From Polaribacter huanghezhanensis (GTDB lineage: Bacteria; Bacteroidota; Bacteroidia; Flavobacteriales; Flavobacteriaceae): a stretch of DNA of 64,000 nt. Under the pieces are notes generated by a model. That model did not search any database. It was given only the letters and a program-made list of their open reading frames with translations, and was not told the DNA's origin. Where the stretch lies: contig NZ_CP128595.1 in the NCBI RefSeq assembly GCF_030444335.1, positions 1,874,501 through 1,938,500 on the forward strand, read 5' to 3'. Every line of letters begins with the position of its first letter. The first letter of the stretch is position 1. Of this stretch, positions 40,941 to 51,185 are shown in pieces. The translations under genes were made by a program, and so were the position numbers.

Positions 40941-42794
40941 TTATCTTTCTCTACGTCTTCTTCCGAAACCGCCAGATTGTCTGTCTGCAGAACCTCTATC
41001 AGGTCTGTCTCCGCCAGCTCTTGGTTTTCTGTCAGAAGAACCGCTTCTTCTTGGAGAAGATGAAGAAGAGCTTCTATCGCTACGTTTTCTTCCGAATCCA
41101 CCGCCATCAGATTTTGGTGATCTTCTTCCGCTTCTATCACCGCCACGACCTCTTCCGCCGCCAGAACGTTCTTTCTTCGTAATTTCTATATTTACGCCAC
41201 GTCCGTTAAATTCTGGATCGTTTTCTTCAAAAGCACTTAATGTTTGTCCTTCAAAGTTTTTATCCAATTCAAAGAATGAAAAAGTGTCTAAAATATCAAT
41301 TGCGCCAATTTCTATATTGTCTGTAATACGTTGGTCGTTAATTAAACCAATTAATCGTGCAGGATTTAAATCGTCTTTTCTACCTAAGTTGATAAAGAAA
41401 CGCGTCATGTTTTCGTCTCTTGGTCTTCCTCTTCCGCCAGAATCTCTAGAGTCTCCTCTAGATGCTGCTAAATCGTTTAAATCTTTTGCATTTTCGTAAT
41501 AGGCTAAGAACGTATTGAACTCTAAAGAAACAAATTTCTGAATCAATTGTTCTCTGTCTAATCCTTCTAGTTTTTCGTAAATACTTGGTAAAAATTCTTC
41601 AATTTGATTGGTATTTACTTCTGCATTTTGCACTTTATCAATTAAATGCATTAATTGATTTTGACAAATTTCTTTTCCGCTAGGAATATTTGCTTGTACA
41701 AATTTCTTATTGATAATTCTTTCTATAGAACGTAATTTTCCTTTTTCTTTTCCGTTGACCAAGACAATCGAAATTCCTTTTTTACCAGCTCTACCAGTTC
41801 TTCCAGATCTGTGTGTGTAGTTTTCTATTTGGTCTGGTAATTTATGGTTGATAACATGTGTTAATTCAGTAACATCCAAACCACGCGCCGCAACATCTGT
41901 TGCTACTAAAATCTGAATACTTTTCTTTCTGAATTTATCCATCACGCCATCACGTTGCCCTTGAGATAAATCTCCGTGCAACGCATCTGCGCTATAACCA
42001 TCTTTTATTAAGTTATTTGCAACTTCTTGTGTTTCTCTACGAGTTCTACAAAATACAATTGCGTAAATATCTGTATTTACATCTGCAATTCTTTTTAAAG
42101 CTTCGTAACGTGTACGTTCGTTAACTACATAATATTCGTGACTTACGTCATCAGAACCTTCGTTCTTTTGCCCAGAAGTAATTTCTATAGGCTTGGTCAT
42201 GTAGTTTTTTGCAATCGCTTCAACTTCTCTTGGAAAAGTTGCAGAAAATAACAAAGTTTGTTTTTCAGCAGGAGTTGCTTCTAAAACTTTATCCAATTCG
42301 TCTTTAAAACCCATGTTTAACATTTCATCGGCTTCGTCTAAAACGATCCAACGAATGCTTCCTAGTTTTAAGGCTCTACGCTTAATTAAATCTACTGTTC
42401 TACCAGGAGTTCCAACAACTATTTGAGAACCTTTTTTTAATGAACGAATTTGTTCATCAATGTTTGCTCCACCATAAACGGTTGTAGTTCTTACACCTTT
42501 TAAATATTTTGCAAACTCTTCGATGTTTTTTCCAATCTGAACTGCTAGTTCTCTAGTTGGAGATAAAATAATTGCTTGTGTGTCTTTACTATTTACATCT
42601 AATTGTTGTAAAATAGGCAAACTAAAAGCGGCTGTTTTACCAGTTCCGGTTTGTGCAAAAGCCTTTAAATCTTGTGTGGATGCAATTACTTGTGGAATTG
42701 CTTTTTCTTGAATTACTGTAGGGTTTTCATAACCCAAATCTGTTAGCGCTTTAGAGATTTCTTCTCTAAGCCCCAACTCTAAAAATGTTGACAT
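40941..42794 (-). CDS. DEAD-box ATP-dependent RNA helicase (DeaD/CsdA-like)
   Basis: 617 residues. Motifs in order: Q motif, AQTGTGKTAAF (I), PTRELAVQ (Ia), DEAD in VLDEADEML (II), SAT (III), VATDVAARGLDV (V) and HRSGRTGRAG (VI). A DbpA/CsdA-type RNA-binding domain (about 465-540, MTRFFINLGRKDDLNPARLIGLIND) and a long R/G/S/D-rich tail follow. It unwinds RNA in ribosome assembly and cold adaptation. A 130-nt leader precedes it, as for other cold-shock helicases. Confidence 0.95.
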   Translation of the reverse strand: MSTFLELGLREEISKALTDLGYENPTVIQEKAIPQVIASTQDLKAFAQTGTGKTAAFSLPILQQLDVNSKDTQAIILSPTRELAVQIGKNIEEFAKYLKGVRTTTVYGGANIDEQIRSLKKGSQIVVGTPGRTVDLIKRRALKLGSIRWIVLDEADEMLNMGFKDELDKVLEATPAEKQTLLFSATFPREVEAIAKNYMTKPIEITSGQKNEGSDDVSHEYYVVNERTRYEALKRIADVNTDIYAIVFCRTRRETQEVANNLIKDGYSADALHGDLSQGQRDGVMDKFRKKSIQILVATDVAARGLDVTELTHVINHKLPDQIENYTHRSGRTGRAGKKGISIVLVNGKEKGKLRSIERIINKKFVQANIPSGKEICQNQLMHLIDKVQNAEVNTNQIEEFLPSIYEKLEGLDREQLIQKFVSLEFNTFLAYYENAKDLNDLAASRGDSRDSGGRGRPRDENMTRFFINLGRKDDLNPARLIGLINDQRITDNIEIGAIDILDTFSFFELDKNFEGQTLSAFEENDPEFNGRGVNIEITKKERSGGGRGRGGDRSGRRSPKSDGGGFGRKRSDRSSSSSSPRRSGSSDRKPRAGGDRPDRGSADRQSGGFGRRRRER

Positions 42795-42922
42795 GCTGTG
42801 AACAATTGTGAATCACAGACGCCAGTATCTGTAAACTCGGTTTATAAACGCTTTAGAATCTGTTACTTATTAAACTGGGTAACAACGATCTAATCTTCTT
42901 AATTCTTATAATTAAGAGCGTG

Positions 42923-42930
42923 CAAAGGTA
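42923..42930 (-). promoter_or_regulatory. Promoter of the helicase gene
   Basis: On the minus strand TACCTTTG matches TAnnTTTG. The start codon is at 42794, so the leader is about 120 nt. It contains direct AATCTG/GTTAC repeats and a CAATTGTGAATCACAG segment near the gene. Confidence 0.6.
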
Positions 42931-42961
42931 CGTAAAATAATATGGATTTACCTAAGAAGAT

Positions 42962-44350
42962 TTAGTCTTTCTGTAAAGTCTTTAATTGTTTGTAAATTTT
43001 AGAGCTGGTAATAGAAGCGTAGCCGTTTACAATTTCACCTTTTTTATTGATCAATAAAGTTCTTGGTAATTTGCTCGTTAAAAACTCGTTTATTTTACTT
43101 TCTGGGCCGATAAAAAACTGTTGCTTAATATCGATTCCTTGTACCGCTTTTTCTTTTGTAGAGGCAGCAATTTTTACACCGATAAAATTAAGTTTTGGAA
43201 ATTTTTCTGATAAATAATTAATTCTTGATGATAAATATTCGCCACTGATATAATTAGGATTCCAAAGATAAATAACACTATTTTTATTTTTTGTTAATTT
43301 TTTGATACTGTGTTTGGCATTGTTAAAATCTAACACATCAAAGGCAGGTAATTGATTTCCAGCATGTACTTTGTTTACATCGTTAATTAAACGTTGAATT
43401 TCTTTTTTATCCTCTATGTCAGAACTTAATTTAAAATAGGTAAAGAAAGCTTCTTTATTAATGCTACAAGATGATTTATCTAAAAAATCATTGATAACGA
43501 TTTGTCTTAAAAAAGTATTTTTTAATTTTTCGCTAGTAATGTTTTTATCAATCGTATTTAATAAAGCCACCGTAAATTCATTTGATGTATTCGAATAGCC
43601 TTCTTTGTACACATTGTTGTAAAGTCTATTTACAATGTATTGTGTGTAAGATTTTAAATACATTAAATCGCTATTGTTTAAATCGATGTTTTTTCTGTAG
43701 CTATAAAATGCAGCATCTATTTTAGGAAAATCAGCTGCCTTGTTGATTTCTTTATATTTGGCTGGATATCTTTCAAATCGATTGTAAATAGGATATTTGG
43801 CAACCACTTCTAAAACTTTAGAATAGTTTTCTGGCAAGTCGGTTTGTCTAGATTTAAAAGCATCAATTTTTAACTGTCTTAAATTTAATAAAGAATCTAA
43901 TTTTGCTTTAAAAGCAGTTGGTTCTAAACCGTAAAATGAATAAATATAATGGTTATAGCGTTCTTTTTCGTTTTCTAAAAAGCAATCAATAAGGATGTTG
44001 TTTTTCTCAGCTCCAATTCCGCTAAAAACCAAAGATTCATCAAAATCCCAAGTATTTAAACGAATAGAAATACTATCATTTGGTTGAAAATAAATGTATT
44101 GATTTTCGTTGCCATGAATAAAGTAGTAGAAACCTTCGTTAAAATCTTTAAAAGATCCTAAAAACTTATCTTCTTTGTCTAAAAACAAACTATCAATCAG
44201 CTTGTCATTTTGGTACAGCAACACAAAATCAGATTTTGGATGTATAATTTTACCACCAAAATAAGTGCGTTTTTCTTTGTTAGAAGTTGTACAACTACCA
44301 ATTAAAACAATAGTTGTAAGTAAAAAACAATATTTAAAAAATCGATTCAT
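42962..44350 (-). CDS. TlpA-type thioredoxin-fold lipoprotein lacking the CxxC motif
   Basis: 462 residues with a lipoprotein signal (LIGSC, Cys20). The N-terminal part (about 30-120) is the beta-rich domain that often precedes TlpA domains in Bacteroidota (GGKIIHPKSDFVLLYQND). A helical middle part follows, then a thioredoxin-like domain (about 335-460) with VIYLWNPNYISGEYLSS where the CxxC should stand, and TLLINKKGEIVNGYAS. The two catalytic cysteines are absent, so it is not a redox enzyme. A binding or chaperone role is possible. Confidence 0.82.
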   Translation of the reverse strand: MNRFFKYCFLLTTIVLIGSCTTSNKEKRTYFGGKIIHPKSDFVLLYQNDKLIDSLFLDKEDKFLGSFKDFNEGFYYFIHGNENQYIYFQPNDSISIRLNTWDFDESLVFSGIGAEKNNILIDCFLENEKERYNHYIYSFYGLEPTAFKAKLDSLLNLRQLKIDAFKSRQTDLPENYSKVLEVVAKYPIYNRFERYPAKYKEINKAADFPKIDAAFYSYRKNIDLNNSDLMYLKSYTQYIVNRLYNNVYKEGYSNTSNEFTVALLNTIDKNITSEKLKNTFLRQIVINDFLDKSSCSINKEAFFTYFKLSSDIEDKKEIQRLINDVNKVHAGNQLPAFDVLDFNNAKHSIKKLTKNKNSVIYLWNPNYISGEYLSSRINYLSEKFPKLNFIGVKIAASTKEKAVQGIDIKQQFFIGPESKINEFLTSKLPRTLLINKKGEIVNGYASITSSKIYKQLKTLQKD

Positions 44351-44536
44351 TTATTCATTTTAGACTAGAAACAAAATTACATATACATCTTGCAACAACT
44401 TGTTAATACGTTGTTAAAGTATTTTATAAAAGTAGCATTTTTAAATGAGTATTTTACTTCTGTATTTTATTGATTTATAAAAGATGTTTATTCTATTTTT
44501 AAAGCAAAAAACACCCAAAACTCCTTATAAATTTTA

Positions 44537-44544
44537 TACTTTTG
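44537..44544 (+). promoter_or_regulatory. -7 promoter box of the ABC-F gene
   Basis: TACTTTTG matches the TAnnTTTG consensus and stands 24 bp before the start codon, in an AT-rich gap (44351-44568) with nothing else notable. Confidence 0.6.
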
Positions 44545-44556
44545 CCAAAAATTTAA

Positions 44557-46188
<1,632 letters not shown>

Positions 46189-46198
46189 AACATAAAAA

Positions 46199-46225
46199 AA
46201 GGAAGCTGATTAGCTTCCTTTTTTT
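46199..46225 (+). terminator. Terminator of the ABC-F gene
   Basis: GGAAGCT-gatt-AGCTTCC with A-run before and seven T after. Confidence 0.85.
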
Positions 46226-46226
46226 A

Positions 46227-46302
46227 TGTCATTCCTGTGAAAACAGGAATCTTACCAATCTTATTTAAATTATTATGTTATTCCTGACTTTGTAGAAATA
46301 AC
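46227..46302. repeat. Dispersed repeat, GTCATTCC...GGAATCT family
   Basis: GTCATTCCTGTGAAAACAGG and AATCTT (46228-46253) form a hairpin with ends TCCTG/CAGGA. A second, worn arm GTTATTCCTGAC..GAAATAAC follows (to 46302). Related to the repeats at 20522, 60929 and 62071. Confidence 0.75.
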
Positions 46303-46309
46303 AGTAAAA

Positions 46310-47251
46310 TTATTTCTTCTGCAACGGACTGATAATTTTTACATCAGAAAAAGAAATTGCACCTCTAATAACAGCATCAATGGTAGTTTTTAATGCTTCT
46401 ATCAATTGCATTTTTAATAGCGATTTATGATAAATTAAACTCACTTCCCTTGCTGGTGGCGGACTAATAAATTCACGTAAATGACTTTTATCGACGTCGT
46501 TTAAATCTAAGGTATGTAAATACGGAAGCAATGTCATTCCCAAACCTTCTTTTGTTAATTTTATAAGTGTATCAAAACTTCCACTAGCCAATTGAAACGA
46601 TTTTTTATTATCAGTTTTGTAGGTTCTACATAAGTTGATGACACTTTCTTTAAAACAATGTCCATCTTCTAATAACAAAATATCGTCCATTTCTAATTCA
46701 TCAGGATTAATCACTTTTTCTTTAAAAAGACGATGATTTTCTGGGATCAAACCTACAAAGGGTTCGTAATATAAAGGTCTTTCTTTAATTGCTTCGTTTT
46801 CTAACGGAGTTGCAGCAATCGCAGCGTCTATGTGTCCGTCAGTAAGTTTTCGTATGATTTCTTCGGTGGTTAATTCCTCAATAATCAATTTTACTTTCGG
46901 GTATTTTTTAGTGAAATTATTTAAGAACATTGGCAATAAAGTTGGCATCACCGTTGGGATGATTCCCAGTTTAAATTCGCCACCAATAAACCCTTTTTGT
47001 TGATGCACAATATCTGTTATTCTATTGCTTTCATCCACAATAATTTTTGCTTGCTCCACAATCTTTTTTCCAATATCTGTTAGTTCAATTGGTTTTGTAG
47101 AACGATTAAATATTTTAGCTTTTAGTTCGTCTTCTAATTTTTGTATTTGCATACTCAATGTGGGTTGTGTAACAAAACTATGCTCAGCAGCGATTGTAAA
47201 ATTCTGATATTCTGCTACAGAAAGTACATATTTTAATTGTGTAATAGTCAT
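46310..47251 (-). CDS. oxyR: LysR-type peroxide sensor OxyR
   Basis: 313 residues. The N-terminal winged HTH (MTITQLKYVLSVAEYQNFTIAAEHSFVTQPTLSMQIQKLE) is followed by the effector domain. Its redox cysteines Cys199 and Cys208 (EDGHCFKESVINLC) sit at the same positions as in E. coli OxyR, so it should form the peroxide-induced disulfide. It is divergent from dps, with a long palindrome in between. Confidence 0.94.
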   Translation of the reverse strand: MTITQLKYVLSVAEYQNFTIAAEHSFVTQPTLSMQIQKLEDELKAKIFNRSTKPIELTDIGKKIVEQAKIIVDESNRITDIVHQQKGFIGGEFKLGIIPTVMPTLLPMFLNNFTKKYPKVKLIIEELTTEEIIRKLTDGHIDAAIAATPLENEAIKERPLYYEPFVGLIPENHRLFKEKVINPDELEMDDILLLEDGHCFKESVINLCRTYKTDNKKSFQLASGSFDTLIKLTKEGLGMTLLPYLHTLDLNDVDKSHLREFISPPPAREVSLIYHKSLLKMQLIEALKTTIDAVIRGAISFSDVKIISPLQKK

Positions 47252-47279
47252 TTCATCAATATTTTTGATAAAGATATTA

Positions 47280-47330
47280 AAACTATCAATATTACTTATA
47301 GTTTTTGATTAAAATCTTTTTGTAATTTTG
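47280..47330 (+). promoter_or_regulatory. Likely OxyR site and dps promoter
   Basis: Inverted repeat AAACTAT-n11-ATAGTTT (47280-47304), an ATAG/CTAT arrangement like other OxyR sites, then the dps -7 box TAATTTTG (47323-47330). A further ATCAATATTTTTGAT stands at 47256-47270. Confidence 0.65.
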
Positions 47331-47355
47331 AAATGAACAAAAAAATAGACTAAAA

Positions 47356-47829
47356 ATGAACAAAACAGTATTAGGATTAGACAGAAAAGAAACGGAAAAC
47401 TTAGTGAATGAATTAAATGTTTTGTTAGCTAATTTTCAAGTATATTACCAAAGTTTAAGGGGTCTACACTGGAATATAAAAGGGAAGAATTTTTTTGAAT
47501 TGCATGTAAAGTTTGAAGAGTTGTATAACGATTCACAATTAAAAATTGATTTGATTGCAGAACGAATTTTAACCTTACAAGGAAAACCATTACATACTTT
47601 TAGTGAGTATATTTCGTTGGCAAAAGTTCCTGTTGCAAAAGATGTTTCTAACGATATTGAAGCTGTAGAAGTAGTTGTACATTCACTTTCAGAATTGTTG
47701 TCGATAGAACGAGAAATTTTAAATAATTCTGGAGATGCAAATGATGAAGGAACAAATGCTATGATGAGCGATTTTATAGCAGAACAAGAAAAAACAATTT
47801 GGATGATGAATGCTTGGTTAGGGAAATAA
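47356..47829 (+). CDS. dps: Dps-family ferritin-like DNA protection protein
   Basis: 157 residues. Ferroxidase-site residues are in LRGLHWNIKGKNFFELHVKFEELYND (His, His, Asp, Glu pattern of Dps), and the last helix has FIAEQEKTIWMMNAWLG. It forms dodecamers that oxidise and store iron using hydrogen peroxide. Divergent placement from oxyR supports peroxide control. Confidence 0.95.
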   Translation: MNKTVLGLDRKETENLVNELNVLLANFQVYYQSLRGLHWNIKGKNFFELHVKFEELYNDSQLKIDLIAERILTLQGKPLHTFSEYISLAKVPVAKDVSNDIEAVEVVVHSLSELLSIEREILNNSGDANDEGTNAMMSDFIAEQEKTIWMMNAWLGK

Positions 47830-47848
47830 CCACCATTAGTTTACATAA

Positions 47849-47880
47849 AAAAAGAGCAACCATGGTTGCTCTTTTTTTAT
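47849..47880. terminator. Bidirectional terminator
   Basis: AGAGCAAC-catg-GTTGCTCT flanked by A- and T-runs, between convergent dps and the acyltransferase gene. Confidence 0.88.
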
Positions 47881-47885
47881 GTTGT

Positions 47886-48701
47886 TTAATTCCAAAACTC
47901 TCGTTTTTTGTTCAGTTCTTCTTCTTCTTTTGTCAATTCCTCTAATTCTTTTACAGAGAGTACTTTTAAAAATGAAGGATGTTGCTCTATAGCAAACTCA
48001 ATTTTGGTAACAATATCTGCTACAGATTCATTTTCGTAATCGATTTCTAAAGGTTCTTTAATCACCATAGATTGCAACACATTTCGTTTTTTTATCACCA
48101 ATCCTTTTTTATCAAAAGAACGTCTAAATCCATCAATAACAACAGGTACAACTGTTGGTTTATAGGTTTTAATAATATGCGCAGTTCCTCTTCTAATTGG
48201 TTTAAATGGCGTTGTTGTTCCTTGAGGAAATGTAATCACCCAGCCATCTTTTAATGCTTTTCCGATATTAGAAATGTCTGAATTTTTTACTTGTCTGTTT
48301 ACATTTTTCCCGTTGCTTCTCCAAGTTCTTTCAATAGAAACGGAACCAGCATACGCAAAGATTTTAGGTAATAATCCAGAACGCATGGTTTCGCCAGCAG
48401 CAACATAATAAAGGTTTAATTTAGGTTGCCAAATATAACCGATGTTTTTAATGTTATTATCTCTGCCTTTTAAGGAAGCATTAAATACGTGAAACATGGC
48501 AGTTACATCTGCAAAATACGTTTGATGATTAGAAACAAAAAGTACATTATTCTCGGGTAAATTTCTAATAATTTCTGAACCTTCGATGTGTAAATTATTA
48601 AATCGTCTATATCTACCATGAGAAACGGTAGCAAAAATTCTAATCACCCATTTTTTTAAAAACAGAATATGTCCAAAAGGATTTCTTTTGAATAAAGGCA
48701 T
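47886..48701 (-). CDS. 1-acyl-glycerol-3-phosphate acyltransferase-like (PlsC family)
   Basis: 271 residues. The PlsC core has NHQTYFADVTAM (the NHx4D catalytic motif) and FPQGTTTPFKPIRRGTAHI (the FPEGT region with Gln for Glu). A basic N-terminus with one hydrophobic helix (about 14-30) and a charged C-terminus follow the family shape. It should acylate lysophospholipid or another lipid; a Glu-to-Gln change at the phosphate-binding motif makes the acceptor uncertain. Confidence 0.85.
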   Translation of the reverse strand: MPLFKRNPFGHILFLKKWVIRIFATVSHGRYRRFNNLHIEGSEIIRNLPENNVLFVSNHQTYFADVTAMFHVFNASLKGRDNNIKNIGYIWQPKLNLYYVAAGETMRSGLLPKIFAYAGSVSIERTWRSNGKNVNRQVKNSDISNIGKALKDGWVITFPQGTTTPFKPIRRGTAHIIKTYKPTVVPVVIDGFRRSFDKKGLVIKKRNVLQSMVIKEPLEIDYENESVADIVTKIEFAIEQHPSFLKVLSVKELEELTKEEEELNKKREFWN

Positions 48702-48765
48702 TAATAGTTGGTTTTAATTTTACTAGTTAGTTACCTGCTAAAATACAAAAGAATATAGTAACAGG

Positions 48766-49392
48766 CTATTTTAATAATTCTTTAATTTCATTTAGAATCA
48801 TTGCAGTTGCTCCCCAAACAATGTAATTATTTAGTTTAAAGCAAGGTACATCAATATTTTTTGCATAAGAAGTTGTAATATTTATAGATGTAATATTAGC
48901 ATCGTCTAAAAGGTCTTTTAGCAAAACATCAAAAGTCTGTTCTACTTCATGATTTGTATTAAAAACAGGTTTCTCTTCTGTATATGCAATAAATGGAGTT
49001 GCTAAAAAATTACTTGGCGGAATGTACACATCTGTGATTTCTCGAAGAACGGTAATGCGTTCCTTTAAAACTCCAACTTCTTCAAAAGTTTCTCTTAACG
49101 CAGTTTCCTTTAGGTTTTTATCCGATTTTTCTATTTTTCCTCCAGGAAAACTAATCTGTGCAGAATGTGTTCCTTTATAACTTGCTCGCTCTGTAAGTAA
49201 AAAACAAGTTTCGCCATTTTTATTTGGATAAAATAATGCTAAAACTGCAGCTCTTTTTGGATTGCTAGCAGCAATTTTTTCGGCATTATAATTTAAACGC
49301 ATTTTTGGAGCCAATCTAAACTGAGATTCTAAGCCACCAATTTTTGCAGACTGTATATGATTTATCGTATTTAAAAATGCAGTAAATTTCAT
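48766..49392 (-). CDS. NUDIX hydrolase, probable CoA pyrophosphatase
   Basis: 208 residues. The Nudix box GGKIEKSDKNLKETALRETFEEVG is preceded by LLTERASYKGTHSAQISFPG, the NudL/CoA-diphosphatase signature (LLTxRxxxxxxHxGQxxFPGG). It splits CoA to phosphopantetheine and 3',5'-ADP, or similar dinucleotides. The start (49392) overlaps the stop of the upstream DUF6787 gene by one base (TAATG). Confidence 0.92.
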   Translation of the reverse strand: MKFTAFLNTINHIQSAKIGGLESQFRLAPKMRLNYNAEKIAASNPKRAAVLALFYPNKNGETCFLLTERASYKGTHSAQISFPGGKIEKSDKNLKETALRETFEEVGVLKERITVLREITDVYIPPSNFLATPFIAYTEEKPVFNTNHEVEQTFDVLLKDLLDDANITSINITTSYAKNIDVPCFKLNNYIVWGATAMILNEIKELLK

Positions 49393-49703
49393 TATTCTAT
49401 ACTTTTTAAAAATCTTTTAAAACCTAATCTACGCAACATTTTCTTTTCAAAATTCCAGAAAAAGGTAAACTGCCCAAAAAGCCAACCGTTACAAACAATT
49501 AAGATTTGGTAAAAAGGGAAAATCAATAAAATCCGTAAAGGTCTGTATATCCAAGGATTTGTGGTTGCTTGACCTAAGCCAATAAAATTTAAAATAGGTT
49601 TTGCAATCACTAAAGAAGTATAACCTGTAATAGAAAACACTAATAAAATAACAAACACTTGCCAGTTAGAAGTTACATTCCAACGCTTTTTTAATTTCTC
49701 CAT
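49392..49703 (-). CDS. DUF6787 membrane protein
   Basis: 103 residues: MEKLKKRWNVTSNWQVFVILLVFSITGYTSL, two to three membrane helices (about 16-38, 62-82), and a basic end. The start ATG 49703 is preferred; an upstream in-frame ATG at 49766 would add a poorly conserved N-terminus. Role unknown; coupled to the NUDIX gene. Confidence 0.8.
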   Translation of the reverse strand: MEKLKKRWNVTSNWQVFVILLVFSITGYTSLVIAKPILNFIGLGQATTNPWIYRPLRILLIFPFYQILIVCNGWLFGQFTFFWNFEKKMLRRLGFKRFLKSIE

Positions 49704-49845
49704 TTTTAAAAGTATGCCGCAAAAATACAACATGATTCTAGTTATAGAAAATTTAAACAAGTACATTTCTAAAATAACGTTCAGAAATTTGGAGGATGGA
49801 TTTTATTTTTTTTACCTTTCAAAATTATAATTATAATTCTATTAA

Positions 49846-51153
49846 ATGAAAAAATTAGCACTACACTGGAAAATATTATTGGGAATGTTATTAGGAGTTG
49901 TTTTTGCCCTAATCATGACAAATTTTGATTTTGGAAAAACCTTTATTAAAGATTGGATAAAACCATTTGGAACCATCTTTATCAACTCGTTAAAATTGAT
50001 TGCAATTCCACTTATTTTAGCAGCATTAATTAAAGGAGTTTCAGATTTAAAAGATATTTCTAAGCTTTCAAAAATGGGAGGAAGAACCATTGGTATTTAT
50101 ATTGTAACCACTGTAATGGCTGTTTCTATTGGATTGGTGTTAGTAAATATAGTAAAGCCTGGAAAACAAATTTCTGAATCTACAAGAACAGAAATGGTAG
50201 AAAGTTATAGCACAAATACTACAAAATATAAAGATGAAGCCGCTAAACAAAAAGAAAGCGGACCCTTACAAGCTTTGGTAGATTTAGTACCAGAAAATAT
50301 TTTTGCAGCAGCAACCAGTAACAGAAATATGTTACAGGTAATCTTTTTTGCAGTGTTTTTCGGAATAGGTTTGATTTTGATACCAGAAGAAAAAGGAGCA
50401 ACGGTTAAGAAATTTTTTGACGGATTTAATGAAGTCATCCTTAAAATGGTCGATTTAATAATGCTAGCAGCACCTTATGGTGTATTTGCTTTATTAGCAG
50501 CTTTGGTGGTCGAATCTCCAAGTTTAGATTTGTTTAAAGCTTTAGGTTGGTACGCAATAACAGTTATTGGCGGTTTAATGTTAATGATTGTCATCTACAA
50601 TATATTGGTGGTTGTTTTTACAAAAAAAACACCAAGCTTTTTTATGAAAGCAATGGCTCCAGCACAATTACTAGCATTCTCTACAAGTTCAAGCGCAGCA
50701 ACACTTCCGGTTACAATGGAAAGAGTTACAGAACATATTGGTGTAGAAGAAGAAGTTGCAAGTTTTGTGTTGCCAATTGGAGCAACAATTAATATGGATG
50801 GCACAAGTTTGTATCAAGCAGTTGCAGCAGTATTTATTGCACAAGCATTTGGAATGGATTTAACTTTTGGAACTCAATTAGGAATTATTGCAACAGCAAC
50901 CTTAGCATCCATTGGTTCAGCAGCTGTTCCTGGTGCAGGAATGGTAATGTTGGTTGGAGTTTTGGGTTATGCTGGAATTCCAGAAGCTGGTTTGGCGTTG
51001 ATTTTTGCGGTTGATAGACCGTTGGATATGTGTAGAACTGTAGTAAATGTAACTGGAGATGCAGCTGTTTCTATGTTGGTTGCAAAATCAGTTGGTAAAT
51101 TAGGTGAACCTAAAATTCAAGATTGGGACGATAATTACAAAGAGGTTAAATAA
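49846..51153 (+). CDS. Dicarboxylate/amino acid:cation symporter (DAACS)
   Basis: 435 residues with eight helices and two hairpin loops. The signature elements are the Ser-rich hairpin LLAFSTSSSAATLPVTME, the NMDGTSLYQ ion-binding motif, and the second hairpin ASIGSAAVPGAGMVMLV. It takes up glutamate, aspartate or C4-dicarboxylates with Na+ or H+. Between helices 3 and 4 lies a longer hydrophilic loop (about 110-150). It is followed 32 bp later by a sulfurtransferase gene. Confidence 0.93.
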   Translation: MKKLALHWKILLGMLLGVVFALIMTNFDFGKTFIKDWIKPFGTIFINSLKLIAIPLILAALIKGVSDLKDISKLSKMGGRTIGIYIVTTVMAVSIGLVLVNIVKPGKQISESTRTEMVESYSTNTTKYKDEAAKQKESGPLQALVDLVPENIFAAATSNRNMLQVIFFAVFFGIGLILIPEEKGATVKKFFDGFNEVILKMVDLIMLAAPYGVFALLAALVVESPSLDLFKALGWYAITVIGGLMLMIVIYNILVVVFTKKTPSFFMKAMAPAQLLAFSTSSSAATLPVTMERVTEHIGVEEEVASFVLPIGATINMDGTSLYQAVAAVFIAQAFGMDLTFGTQLGIIATATLASIGSAAVPGAGMVMLVGVLGYAGIPEAGLALIFAVDRPLDMCRTVVNVTGDAAVSMLVAKSVGKLGEPKIQDWDDNYKEVK

Positions 51154-51185
51154 TATTAAAAAAACTTAATATAAGATTATAATTA

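Noticed and set aside
40856..41146. 96-codon frame overlapping the end of the helicase gene on the same strand
   Set aside because: It is an alternative frame through the Arg/Gly-rich tail; its sequence is a shifted reading of that low-complexity DNA.
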